This document shows positions 1 to 6,870 of a DNA stretch of 34,494 bases, piece by piece. This DNA is from a virus. Every line of letters begins with the position of its first letter. Position 1 is the first letter of the stretch. The stretch spans positions 1-34,494 of the IMG/VR virus record IMGVR_UViG_3300025645_000221. One strand, 5' to 3'. The notes beneath the pieces were generated by a model. The model saw only the letters and a program-made list of their open reading frames with translations, was not told where the DNA came from and did not search any database. The translations under genes and the position numbers were made by a program.

Positions 1-16
1 GCTGTAAAATAATTAG

Positions 17-45
17 TTGCAATCTAGTTGGGTATTCTGTAGAGT
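17..45 (+). promoter_or_regulatory. Weak sigma-70-like promoter candidate
   Basis: TTGCAA (17-22), a 17-base spacer and TAGAGT (40-45) resemble a sigma-70 promoter upstream of the gene at 90. The -35 element is identical to that of the clearer promoter at 1754. The -10 matches only 4 of 6 and lies inside the hairpin at 30-49, so either the promoter or the hairpin may be the real signal. Confidence 0.3.
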
Positions 46-49
46 ACCC
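30..49 (+). terminator. Hairpin between early genes, possible weak terminator or attenuator
   Basis: GGGTATTC, loop TGTA, GAGTACCC form an 8-pair stem with one wobble, followed by TTCT. It lies between the stop of the preceding early gene (bases 10-12) and the start at 90. The T tract is poor, so attenuation or mRNA processing is as likely as termination. A second copy lies at 34418-34437 in the terminal overlap. Confidence 0.45.
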
Positions 50-89
50 TTCTAAATTGAAATTAAACAAGCCCACGGAGGCATTGAGC

Positions 90-317
90 ATGAGAAAATT
101 TGACAAAGATAGCAACACGCGCACCAAGATATTCGGCAAGCGGGACTTTCAGCGAGTGCTTAAGGAACTCAAACAACAAGGCGCGACTGTAGAGAAAAAT
201 GAGGTCGGAGGTTATGACGTTTTGTTTGGTGAAGATATGATTTTACAAGCGATGAACGGCACACATAGTTACTTGGTGCGGATTGATACTGACGAATTGA
301 CAGAGGCGAAGCGATGA
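90..317 (+). CDS. Small early protein, function unknown (75 aa)
   Basis: I do not recognise this protein. It begins MRKFDKDSNTRTKIFGKRDF, is rich in Lys and Arg in its first half and acidic at its end (TDELTEAKR), with no membrane segment and no cysteine. I chose ATG 90 because GGAGG lies at 77-81, eight bases upstream. A TTG start at 57 is possible but has no ribosome site. Its end overlaps the next gene by four bases (ATGA), so it belongs to the early operon of small genes, where host-takeover functions are usual; that role is inferred from position only. Confidence 0.75.
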   Translation: MRKFDKDSNTRTKIFGKRDFQRVLKELKQQGATVEKNEVGGYDVLFGEDMILQAMNGTHSYLVRIDTDELTEAKR

Positions 318-520
318 ACAACGAAAAACTAGCGGAAGAACTGAGAGGCAAGCACGTAGAGGATAGTTTGTTCGATGCCTCTTGTAGATTGGAGCAATTA
401 CGCAAGCGTTGCGATGAGTCCTTACAGGATGATGTGTTCGACTTCGAGCAACGCCTCGACAACCTCCGAGAGGAGATAAAAGATTATGCCCTATGGTTGG
501 GAGAGGAGGGCGAACAGTGA
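314..520 (+). CDS. Small acidic helical early protein, unknown (68 aa)
   Basis: The sequence has no membrane segment and two cysteines. Charged residues follow heptad-like spacing through DSLFDASCRLEQLRKRCDES and FEQRLDNLREEIKDY, which suggests a short coiled coil or helical hairpin. It starts in a four-base ATGA overlap with the gene before, and its stop overlaps the GTG start of the gene after, so translation is probably coupled. No family recognised. Confidence 0.75.
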   Translation: MNNEKLAEELRGKHVEDSLFDASCRLEQLRKRCDESLQDDVFDFEQRLDNLREEIKDYALWLGEEGEQ

Positions 521-693
521 AAGTATTTAATCTAGGAGAACAACTAGCAGACTTGTATCTGGAATGGTTCAACAACTATTCGACCGTGGAAAAGTTCGCA
601 GAGCATTACCAAGTGACGGAGAAGGACGCGGACAATCTGTTAAGCTATGGTAGACGATACCATGCAGAACGAGTTATGAGGTCTAAAAAATGA
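517..693 (+). CDS. Small early protein, possible helix-turn-helix-like fold (58 aa)
   Basis: The protein begins MKVFNLGEQLADLYLEWFNN and continues with two predicted helices around FAEHYQVTEKDADNLLSYGR. Short phage proteins with this pattern (LYLEWFNN...TVEKFAEHY) are, as I recall, common in marine phages without known function, and the pattern is loosely like a helix-turn-helix. I chose GTG 517 because GAGGAGGG lies just upstream (503-510) and it makes a GTGA overlap with the previous stop. An in-frame ATG at 493 would put 24 extra bases inside the preceding gene. Confidence 0.7.
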   Translation: MKVFNLGEQLADLYLEWFNNYSTVEKFAEHYQVTEKDADNLLSYGRRYHAERVMRSKK

Positions 694-839
694 TGTATAC
701 AGTCTGGGTGGGAGGCGTAGAGGTCGCAGATTACTTTGTGAGGCGTGAAGATGCCGAAGATATAGCGGAGGTATGGCGTAACATTGGACACACTGACGTA
801 GCCATTGAGGAGGTTTCCCTTGATTTCTCTTGGACGTAA
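690..839 (+). CDS. Small early protein, unknown (49 aa)
   Basis: The reading frame starts ATGATG in a four-base overlap with the previous stop and encodes MMYTVWVGGVEVADYFVRRE followed by an acidic stretch. The pattern of a short beta hairpin (YTVWVGGVEV) followed by a helix (REDAEDIAEVW) recalls small phage proteins seen beside replication genes, but no function can be given. Its last 20 bases overlap the next gene. Confidence 0.65.
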   Translation: MMYTVWVGGVEVADYFVRREDAEDIAEVWRNIGHTDVAIEEVSLDFSWT

Positions 840-990
840 ACTCTGGCGGCTGTGGGCGTTGTCTCTTGGTGAAAAACTAGGAGACAGCAACAAAGAGGCA
901 GATATAGTTGCACTAATGCGGTCTGCTGTGGTATTATTAAACTTGGTGACGTGCCTGTTTATTATTGCGGGCGTAATCCATAACTGGTAA
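820..990 (+). CDS. Small single-pass membrane protein (56 aa)
   Basis: The protein has a basic amphipathic start (MISLGRKLWRLWALSLG), then one strongly hydrophobic stretch (SAVVLLNLVTCLFIIAGVIH, about residues 35-54) at the C-terminus, so it is probably a single-pass inner membrane protein. I chose TTG 820 because GAGGAGG ends six bases before it. An upstream TTG at 805 overlaps that ribosome site. An early membrane protein could act in superinfection exclusion or host membrane takeover; this is inference. Confidence 0.65.
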   Translation: MISLGRKLWRLWALSLGEKLGDSNKEADIVALMRSAVVLLNLVTCLFIIAGVIHNW

Positions 991-1004
991 TGAGAGGTAA
1001 AAAT

Positions 1005-1226
1005 ATGAGTAAAGACGCGATACAGCAAGCACAGCTTGAAGATTTAGCAGAGAACACGTACAATATGCAACAGTATTTCCAAGAGTTTACAGACATGGAA
1101 CGCGGTGAATATGATGGGGTCAATGGCTTTAACTGTGACCCAGACGGCAACGAATCGTACCAAGAAGGCTACAGGACGGGCTACGAGTACGCACAGAAGA
1201 TAGGAGCATTACAAAATGACAGGTAG
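1005..1226 (+). CDS. Small acidic early protein, unknown (73 aa)
   Basis: I chose ATG 1005 (MSKDAIQQAQLEDLAENTYN) because GAGAGG lies about eight bases upstream; an in-frame ATG at 990 overlaps the previous stop. The C-terminal half has DGNESYQEGYRTGYEYAQ, a Tyr/Gly-rich acidic pattern seen in short phage proteins of unknown role. It overlaps the next gene by 11 bases. Confidence 0.72.
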   Translation: MSKDAIQQAQLEDLAENTYNMQQYFQEFTDMERGEYDGVNGFNCDPDGNESYQEGYRTGYEYAQKIGALQNDR

Positions 1227-1365
1227 AGACTATTGCAGGGTCGATGATGACCCTAGTTACGACTACAGCGATTATGACGAAGGTAAGGGATACTACAAGC
1301 CTTATGATACTAACGATGACTACCACGATGACGACTTAACAGCGAGAGAACTAGACAATGATTAA
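1216..1365 (+). CDS. Asp/Tyr-rich acidic micro-protein (49 aa)
   Basis: Fifteen of the 49 residues are Asp and two are Glu, with many Tyr (for example YDYSDYDEGKGYYKPYD) and a cluster DDYHDDD. The predicted net charge is strongly negative. Such composition is typical of intrinsically disordered proteins and of small DNA-mimic inhibitors (known examples: Ocr, Arn), but no similarity to a known one is visible. It overlaps both neighbours, which supports it as a real gene in the coupled operon. Confidence 0.6.
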   Translation: MTGRDYCRVDDDPSYDYSDYDEGKGYYKPYDTNDDYHDDDLTARELDND

Positions 1366-1564
1366 CACAAAAATATTTGACAGACTATTGACAATTGAAT
1401 TAAGGAATGGCGTAGGGTGTGACCTTGAATTTGTAGACAGCAAAGCTGTATGGGTATACAATCACATCACAGAGGAACACAGCACGATGCCCTTCGAGGG
1501 CGTAGTAATCCTGCTACCGTTCCTATCAATAACCTATGGCAGACCCTATACGGAGGCTGAATAA
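1358..1564 (+). CDS. Small early protein, unknown (68 aa)
   Basis: The predicted fold is mainly beta: LTIELRNGVGCDLEFVDSKA followed by VWVYNHITEEHSTMPFEGVV and a hydrophobic end. The hydrophobic run VVILLPFLSI is short and probably a core strand rather than a membrane segment. The gene starts inside the end of the previous gene (eight-base overlap) and its TAA overlaps the next ATG. No family recognised. Confidence 0.68.
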   Translation: MINTKIFDRLLTIELRNGVGCDLEFVDSKAVWVYNHITEEHSTMPFEGVVILLPFLSITYGRPYTEAE

Positions 1565-1740
1565 TGAGCAGATGCAAAGCGTGTGACGTTATACTGACTG
1601 AAACAGAGCTACGAAGAAAAGACAGGGTGACCGATGAATTTCTTGACCTATGCTCCGAGTGCCATACGGCATCAGAGGAGGCGATAGAAGAGAACTGGTC
1701 AACAGCAGAAGAACGTGATATAATAAGGAGTAACAATTAA
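1564..1740 (+). CDS. Small zinc-ribbon-like protein (58 aa)
   Basis: Two CxxC knuckles, C4-KA-C7 and C30-SE-C33, are spaced as in a treble-clef or zinc-ribbon fold, with the helical acidic C-terminus that follows. Very similar short proteins (MSKCKACD...LC..C) are, as I recall, conserved in marine podoviruses, without known function. It is the last gene of the small-gene cluster; a 147-base regulatory gap follows. Metal binding is likely from the motif; nucleic acid or RNA polymerase binding would be a guess. Confidence 0.75.
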   Translation: MSRCKACDVILTETELRRKDRVTDEFLDLCSECHTASEEAIEENWSTAEERDIIRSNN

Positions 1741-1753
1741 TTTATATAAACAG

Positions 1754-1782
1754 TTGCAACCAACAGTAATACATGATATAAT
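1754..1782 (+). promoter_or_regulatory. Sigma-70-type promoter of the replication operon
   Basis: TTGCAA (1754-1759), a 17-base spacer and a perfect TATAAT (1777-1782) precede the SSB gene. Transcription would start near 1789, leaving a leader of about 100 bases that holds the phased repeats. The -35 matches the E. coli consensus at 4 of 6. This is the only clear promoter between the small-gene cluster and the replication genes. Confidence 0.75.
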
Positions 1783-1793
1783 ATTTATGTAAT

Positions 1794-1864
1794 CTAAAGG
1801 ATACTTAGTTATATATATTAAAATATATCCTAAAGTATCCTTAAGATACTAAAGTAATCTTTAA
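1794..1864 (+). repeat. Phased CTTAAG-like array in the replication leader
   Basis: Related hexamers begin at 1794 (CTAAAG), 1804 (CTTAGT), 1830 (CTAAAG), 1840 (CTTAAG), 1849 (CTAAAG) and 1859 (CTTTAA), mostly 10 bases apart, so they lie on one face of the helix. The array starts about five bases after the predicted transcription start. It also forms inverted repeats: GGATACTTAG (1799-1808) with CTAAAGTATCC (1830-1840) around an AT-rich loop, and AGTATC (1834-1839) with GATACT (1845-1850). The same motif recurs at 32859-32957 and 33108-33163. Operator, origin or RNA element are all possible. Confidence 0.6.
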
Positions 1865-1887
1865 TTAACTATAAAAGGCAAATTACA

Positions 1888-2256
1888 ATGGCAGTATTAG
1901 AAGGTAACGTAGCGTTCGCAAACCTTGACGAACACGAAGAATATCAGGGTCAATCAACAGGTAAGTACTCACTGGTTTTATCATTAGAACCAGAAGATGC
2001 AGATAAACTTGCTGATAAAGGTGTCAAGCTACGAGAGTACGAAGGCACAGCACAGCGTAAGTTTAGCACCAAGTACGAAGTACCGATGTTTGATGCAGAT
2101 GGCAAAGACTTCGTAGGTCGCTTGACCAGAGGCTCTAAGGTGCGGGTTAAGTACGCGGAAGGGAAACCTCACCCAGTACACGGCACGTCAACGTATCTAT
2201 CAGCCATCAAGGTGATTGAACTCGCAGAGGCTACCGAAGGAGGTGGTGACTTCTAA
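1888..2256 (+). CDS. Single-stranded DNA-binding protein, T7 gp2.5-like
   Basis: This 122-residue protein is predicted to coat single-stranded DNA at the replication fork and to recruit the polymerase and primase-helicase. It looks like a compact OB-fold: FANLDEHEEYQGQSTGKYSL, a central beta-rich part and VRVKYAEGKP. It ends in an acidic tail closing with a C-terminal Phe (EATEGGGDF), as in T7 gp2.5 and bacterial SSBs, where that tail contacts partners. It is shorter than T7 gp2.5 (232 aa). It is the first gene after the promoter at 1754 and its stop overlaps the primase-helicase start. The call rests on the tail and gene order more than on a clear motif. Confidence 0.75.
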   Translation: MAVLEGNVAFANLDEHEEYQGQSTGKYSLVLSLEPEDADKLADKGVKLREYEGTAQRKFSTKYEVPMFDADGKDFVGRLTRGSKVRVKYAEGKPHPVHGTSTYLSAIKVIELAEATEGGGDF

Positions 2257-3875
2257 TGACTGACTCGCATTTTGTTAAGCATGAGCCATGCCCTTCGTGT
2301 GGCTCTAAGAACAATCTCGCGAGGTACTCCGATGGGCACGCCGTCTGCTTTACAGGCGGTTGTGACCACTACGAGAGGGCAACAGGCGAGGTTATAGAGA
2401 GTAAACCAAAAGCGAACAGGACATTAGAGATGAACGGAGTAGTAGCATCAATACCCGACAGACGTATATCAGAGGCAACGTGCAAAAAGTTTGGCGTTAC
2501 AGTTGAGTACGATACAGAGGGTCAGATAAGTAAGCACCACTACCCATACTTTGACAAGGACACAGGCGCGCAGACAGGGAACAAGTCACGCATAGTAGGT
2601 AACAAGGCATTCTATGCAAGCGGTACGTTCGACAATGCGGGGCTGTTTGGTCAGCAAGCGTTCAAAGGTGGTGGTAAATACATAACGATTGTAGAAGGAG
2701 AAGCAGACGCTCTAGCAGTGTCAGAGATGTTTGATGGTAAGTGGGCTGTAGTGTCAATACGCTCAGGTGCATCAGGCGCAGTGAAGGACATTAAGCAGAA
2801 CTTGGAATGGCTTGAATCCTTTGATAACGTGGTCATCTGTTTCGACAGTGACAAAGCAGGTCAGGAAGCATCACGCGCGGTGTTGGATTTGTTTACACCG
2901 AACAAGGCGAAGAACGTACAGCTATCTGCAAAGGACGCAGGAGATATGCTCAAGGAGCGTAACGTACAGGGATTCATCAAGGAATGGTGGAATGCTAAGA
3001 CCTATCAACCAGACGGTATCATTGCAGGACTAGATACTTGGGATTCAATCGTAGCACAGGAGGACGTTAAGTCCATACCATACCCGTGGTCGTGCTTGAA
3101 CGATATGACCTTTGGTTTCAGAGAGAAGGAACTTGTAACAATAACCAGTGGTTCTGGTATGGGTAAGTCACAGATTGTCAGAGAGTTGGAACACTACTTA
3201 CTAGGTGCGACTGACGACAACATCGGCATACTCGCATTGGAAGAGGACATACCAAAGACTGCTCTAGGGATTATGAGCATCGAGGCAAACCAGACTCTAC
3301 ATCTGAGCCGCGACTTCAGCAGGGAAGATAAGAAGGTATTTTGGGACAAGACATTAGGTACAGGACGTATCTATATGTTTGACCACTGGGGTTCTACCAA
3401 CGAAGACAACTTACTAAGTCGCATTAGGTATATGGCGAAAGGTCTTGATTGTAAATGGATTATTCTTGACCACTTGAGTATCGTTGTGTCAGACCAAGAG
3501 AATGGTGACGAACGTAAAGCCATCGACAGTATTATGACTAAGCTACGACAGTTAGTGCAGGAGACAGGTGTTGGATTGTTCTTGGTGTCTCACCTACGAA
3601 GACCATCGGGTAAAGCACACGAAGATGGTGGACAGATTAGCTTGGCTGAACTACGTGGCTCTGCCGCAATCGCACAGCTATCGGACATGGTGATTGGTTT
3701 GGAACGTGACCAACAGAACAAAGATGCACAGATACGTAACACAACTACAGTGCGTGTACTTAAGAATAGATATGCAGGATTAACGGGTGCGGCTTGTTAC
3801 CTGTACTATGACAAAGATACTGGTCGTATGATTGAAACATCGTGCCCTGTATCGGACGATAATCAGGAGTTCTAG
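2256..3875 (+). CDS. Primase-helicase (T7 gp4-like)
   Basis: This 539-residue bifunctional enzyme makes primers and unwinds DNA at the fork. The N-terminal zinc-binding domain has C12-PS-C15 and C31/C36. The TOPRIM primase core has E147-G-E149 (VEGEADALA) and D197-S-D199 (CFDSDKAG). The RecA-like DnaB-family helicase has a Walker A GSGMGKS (299-305), catalytic Glu near 329-330, Walker B with D405 (IILDHLS), the sensor H446 (VSHLRRP) and an arginine-finger-like R505 (LKNRYAG). All key residues are present. Length is close to T7 gp4 (566 aa). It overlaps the SSB stop by one base and the polymerase start by one base, an obvious replication operon. Confidence 0.96.
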   Translation: MTDSHFVKHEPCPSCGSKNNLARYSDGHAVCFTGGCDHYERATGEVIESKPKANRTLEMNGVVASIPDRRISEATCKKFGVTVEYDTEGQISKHHYPYFDKDTGAQTGNKSRIVGNKAFYASGTFDNAGLFGQQAFKGGGKYITIVEGEADALAVSEMFDGKWAVVSIRSGASGAVKDIKQNLEWLESFDNVVICFDSDKAGQEASRAVLDLFTPNKAKNVQLSAKDAGDMLKERNVQGFIKEWWNAKTYQPDGIIAGLDTWDSIVAQEDVKSIPYPWSCLNDMTFGFREKELVTITSGSGMGKSQIVRELEHYLLGATDDNIGILALEEDIPKTALGIMSIEANQTLHLSRDFSREDKKVFWDKTLGTGRIYMFDHWGSTNEDNLLSRIRYMAKGLDCKWIILDHLSIVVSDQENGDERKAIDSIMTKLRQLVQETGVGLFLVSHLRRPSGKAHEDGGQISLAELRGSAAIAQLSDMVIGLERDQQNKDAQIRNTTTVRVLKNRYAGLTGAACYLYYDKDTGRMIETSCPVSDDNQEF

Positions 3876-5596
3876 TGAAGAAGATTGTTTTTGATATAGA
3901 AGCTAACGGACTAAAGCCTACAAAGGTTTGGGTAATCGTTGCTTGCGACCTATCGAACCAAGAGACAGTTACGTTCTCAGGTGATACGTTACAGGACTTC
4001 AATGCTTATATCAAAGATGCTGAGGTCATTGGTCACAACATCATTGGCTATGACGTACCAGTTCTTGAACGCTTGTTAGGTACAGACTTTAGTAGTTGTA
4101 AAATTACAGATACATTGGTATTGTCAAGACTTACTGACCCATCACGGGAAGGTGGTCACAGTTTAGATAACTGGGGACAGCGATTAGGTTTCCCTAAAGG
4201 AGAACACAGTGATTGGACTACGTATTCGCAAGACATGGTGGAGTATTGTAAGCAAGACGTGTTGGTTAATGTCAAAGTGTACCACGCGTTACAAGGGGTA
4301 CTGGCTAATTTTAGAAGCGAAAGCATTGACCTTGAACACAGCGTACAGAATATTATTACTCGCCAAACAGAAACAGGATGGTTGTTAGATGAACAACACG
4401 CCTTCCTATTATTAGCAGAATTAAAGGAGAAGAAATATGAACTTGAAGACATGGTACATGAGAAATTCATACCGCTACCTACATATGTTAAACAAGTCAC
4501 CCCGAAGTATAAGAAAAGTGGCGAAGCGTCTGTGGTCGGTCTTAAATTTGCAGGAGAGCAGTGGCGGGATTATGTACAGACGTTCTCGCGCATAGACTAC
4601 CCAGAGTTCAACTTAGGTTCACGTCAGCAGATAGCTAGATACTTGCAGTACTTTGGTTGGAAACCAGAGAAGTTTACAGAGAAGGGTCAAGCTATTGTCG
4701 ATGAGTCTGTACTATCTAAGGTAACTGGTATACCTGAAGCCAATATGATTGCTGAGTACCTAATGGTTCAGAAGCGTATTGCACAGATACAGTCATGGTT
4801 AGATGCTGTTGCAGATGATGGACGTGTACACGGATACGTAAACGCTAACGGAGCAGTGACTGGTCGTATGACACACTCGTCACCCAACCTTGCCCAATGC
4901 CCCAGTTCAAGCGCACCTTATGGCACAGAGTGTCGTGCTTGTTGGACATCACCCAAAGGCTACAAGATTGTAGGTATGGATGCATCGGGACTTGAGTTAC
5001 GTATGTTGGCTCACTACATGAAGGATAAGGACTATACAAATGAAATACTCACTGGAGACATTCATACAGCAAACCAACTTGCTAGTGGTGTTGACACACG
5101 AAGTCAAGCAAAGACTTTCATCTATGCGTTCCTCTATGGAGCAGGGGATGCAAAAATCGGAAGTATCGTTGGAGGAACTGCTAGAGACGGTAGACGACTT
5201 AAGGAGAAGTTCCTTACAAACACGCCATCTCTTAGAGACTTACGAGAAAGAGTTAGTGTGGCATCTCGAAGAGGTTATGTTCTCGGATTGGACGGGCGAA
5301 GGGTCTCAGTACGCTCAGAACACTCAGCACTAAACACTCTGCTACAATCAGCAGGTGCTATCGTTATGAAGAAGGCACTGTGTTTGTTGGACGAGTACGC
5401 TACACTGTGGAACTTAGACTACAAGTTTGTTGGTAACATCCACGATGAGATACAGACAGAGGTTAAAGAGAGTGAGGTAGATACATTCGGTAGGCTTGCT
5501 GTTTCCTGTATGGAAGCGGCAGGTCAACACTTTAACCTTAACTGCCCACTTGCGGGCGAATATCAGACAGGAGATAACTGGAGTGAAACCCACTAA
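3875..5596 (+). CDS. DNA polymerase, family A, with 3'-5' exonuclease
   Basis: The replicative polymerase starts at a GTG overlapping the previous stop. The proofreading domain has Exo I D7-I-E9, Exo II with D60 (GHNIIGYD) and Exo III Y124...D128 (YCKQD). The polymerase domain has motif A with D369 (GMDASGLELR), motif B R409-K413-Y417 followed by YG (RSQAKTFIYAFLYG) and motif C H523-D-E (GNIHDEI). Motif B is nearly identical to T7 polymerase, and the residue equivalent to E. coli Phe762 is Tyr417. At 573 aa it is about 130 residues shorter than T7 gp5, so the thioredoxin-binding insertion is probably missing; no phage processivity factor is evident. Confidence 0.97.
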   Translation: MKKIVFDIEANGLKPTKVWVIVACDLSNQETVTFSGDTLQDFNAYIKDAEVIGHNIIGYDVPVLERLLGTDFSSCKITDTLVLSRLTDPSREGGHSLDNWGQRLGFPKGEHSDWTTYSQDMVEYCKQDVLVNVKVYHALQGVLANFRSESIDLEHSVQNIITRQTETGWLLDEQHAFLLLAELKEKKYELEDMVHEKFIPLPTYVKQVTPKYKKSGEASVVGLKFAGEQWRDYVQTFSRIDYPEFNLGSRQQIARYLQYFGWKPEKFTEKGQAIVDESVLSKVTGIPEANMIAEYLMVQKRIAQIQSWLDAVADDGRVHGYVNANGAVTGRMTHSSPNLAQCPSSSAPYGTECRACWTSPKGYKIVGMDASGLELRMLAHYMKDKDYTNEILTGDIHTANQLASGVDTRSQAKTFIYAFLYGAGDAKIGSIVGGTARDGRRLKEKFLTNTPSLRDLRERVSVASRRGYVLGLDGRRVSVRSEHSALNTLLQSAGAIVMKKALCLLDEYATLWNLDYKFVGNIHDEIQTEVKESEVDTFGRLAVSCMEAAGQHFNLNCPLAGEYQTGDNWSETH

Positions 5597-5996
5597 AGCA
5601 GACAGAAAGAAGTTCGACCTCGACTTACAGTACGGAGAAGTCAGGGAGGATAAGGTAGCTGAGATGCTACAGGACAAGAAGATTGAGGTTAAATCAGAGA
5701 AGGACTTATGGCAGAAGACAGGTAACATCTGCATTGAGTATGAGTCTTGGGGTAAGCCATCAGGCATTGAGGCTACCGAGTCAGACTACTGGTTTCATAA
5801 CCTCTGCATAGGTGACGATGAGTACTGTACATTAGTATTTAAAACACCAGTGTTAAAGAAGATTGTTAACAAGCTAGACACATTTAGAAGCGTATCAGGA
5901 GGAGACCATAACGCAAGCAGGATGCACTTGGTTAACCTTAAAAAGTTATTCTCAAGCGATGTCATTAAGGCATTCAAGGACATAGAAGATGAGTAA
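5583..5996 (+). CDS. Conserved phage protein with PD-(D/E)XK-nuclease-like motif (137 aa)
   Basis: I chose GTG 5583, which overlaps the polymerase by 14 bases and has AGGAG nine bases upstream; a longer in-frame start at 5496 would lie deep in the polymerase gene. The protein has GEVREDKVAEML, then IEVKSE, GNICIEYES and GKPSGIEATESDYW. The order Glu, (D/E)xK and a second acidic strand resembles the PD-(D/E)XK nuclease fold. From memory, this family (..TGN..IE...GKPSGI..T..DYW) is frequent beside phage replication genes without a fixed function. DNA processing is inferred. Confidence 0.7.
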   Translation: MKPTKADRKKFDLDLQYGEVREDKVAEMLQDKKIEVKSEKDLWQKTGNICIEYESWGKPSGIEATESDYWFHNLCIGDDEYCTLVFKTPVLKKIVNKLDTFRSVSGGDHNASRMHLVNLKKLFSSDVIKAFKDIEDE

Positions 5997-6870
5997 AACA
6001 ATACATACATTAGTAGATGATATATACCGACTGATGGAGACAAAAGAGGCAGAAAAATCTGTAGATGTAGAAGCAGAAATTGAGAAGTTCGGTGAGAACA
6101 TGAAGACTCTAATGCGTACCGAGTTCGGACGTAAGCGCATCAGAGACAACCGAACACTGCGCCTGTCAAACATCGGTCGTGACGATAGAGTACTTTGGAA
6201 TGTTGTTAATGGTACTGAGAAGGAAGCTATACAACCTGCAACCTACATTAAGTTTATGTATGGTCACTTGATTGAAGAGATGCTGTTGTTCCTTACACGC
6301 ATGGCAGGACACTCGGTAACTGACGAGCAGAAGGTATGCGAAGTGGAAGGCATCAAGGGACACATGGACTGTAAGATTGATGGTATTGTTATTGATGTTA
6401 AGTCCGCTAGTTCCTTTGGGTTCAAGAAGTTTAAGGATGGTACACTGGCTATGGACGATGCCTTTGGTTATGTTGACCAGATTAAAGCATACGCCCATGC
6501 CTGTGGTGAGACTGAGTTCGGTTGGTTAGCTATGGACAAAGCCAATGGACACCTCGCGGTACTTAAGTACGACTTAGAGGATACTCAAGCACCAATCTAT
6601 AAGTACATTAAGGGGGACATTAAAGAGCGCATACGCCACGTAAAAAAGCTAGTAGGCTTGCCAGAGCCAGAAACCTTCTGTACCGACTCTGTACCAGACG
6701 GAAAATCTGGGAATATAAAATTGGGTATAAAATGCTCGTACTGTCAATACAAAAAGCACTGCTACCCAGAGGTAAGAAAGTTTGCCTATTCATATGGTCC
6801 GAAATTCTTGATAAATGTAGAGTACGAACCAAACGTACAGGAGGTCGAAATTGAGCAAGAAAAGCGGTAA
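5989..6870 (+). CDS. RecB/Cas4-like PD-(D/E)XK exonuclease
   Basis: The 293-residue protein has the RecB-family nuclease signature in order: H93 with nearby E96/E97 (YGHLIEEM), D127 (GHMD), D136-V-K138 (VIDVKS) and Q164...Y168 (QIKAYAH). The C-terminus carries C231 and then C249-x2-C252-x5-C258, the spacing of the C-terminal cysteines of Cas4 and AddB iron-sulfur nucleases; only a possible N-terminal partner (C117 or C128) is seen, so a 4Fe-4S cluster is plausible but unproven. It may play the role of T7 gp6 exonuclease: degrading host DNA, removing primers or recombining phage DNA. It overlaps its neighbours on both sides (8 and 20 bases). Confidence 0.85.
   Translation: MSKTIHTLVDDIYRLMETKEAEKSVDVEAEIEKFGENMKTLMRTEFGRKRIRDNRTLRLSNIGRDDRVLWNVVNGTEKEAIQPATYIKFMYGHLIEEMLLFLTRMAGHSVTDEQKVCEVEGIKGHMDCKIDGIVIDVKSASSFGFKKFKDGTLAMDDAFGYVDQIKAYAHACGETEFGWLAMDKANGHLAVLKYDLEDTQAPIYKYIKGDIKERIRHVKKLVGLPEPETFCTDSVPDGKSGNIKLGIKCSYCQYKKHCYPEVRKFAYSYGPKFLINVEYEPNVQEVEIEQEKR

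Larger units (their letters stand above)
1..106. repeat. Terminal overlap, left copy (circular join)
   Basis: Bases 1-106 are the same as 34389-34494 except position 26 (A here, G at 34414). Bases 1-12 encode the last three codons and stop of the gene at 34098-34400, so the genome reads through the join. This is best explained as a circularly assembled or circularly permuted genome of about 34,388 bp. The overlap is not a proven physical terminal repeat. The mismatch shows the two ends come from slightly different molecules or reads. Confidence 0.93.

Noticed and set aside
57-89. TTG start at 57 for the first early gene
   Set aside because: GGAGG at 77-81 points to ATG 90; the 57 start has no ribosome site.
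5496-5582. Longer start for the 137-aa gene
   Set aside because: Would overlap the polymerase by about 100 bases without a ribosome site; GTG 5583 has AGGAG at the right distance.
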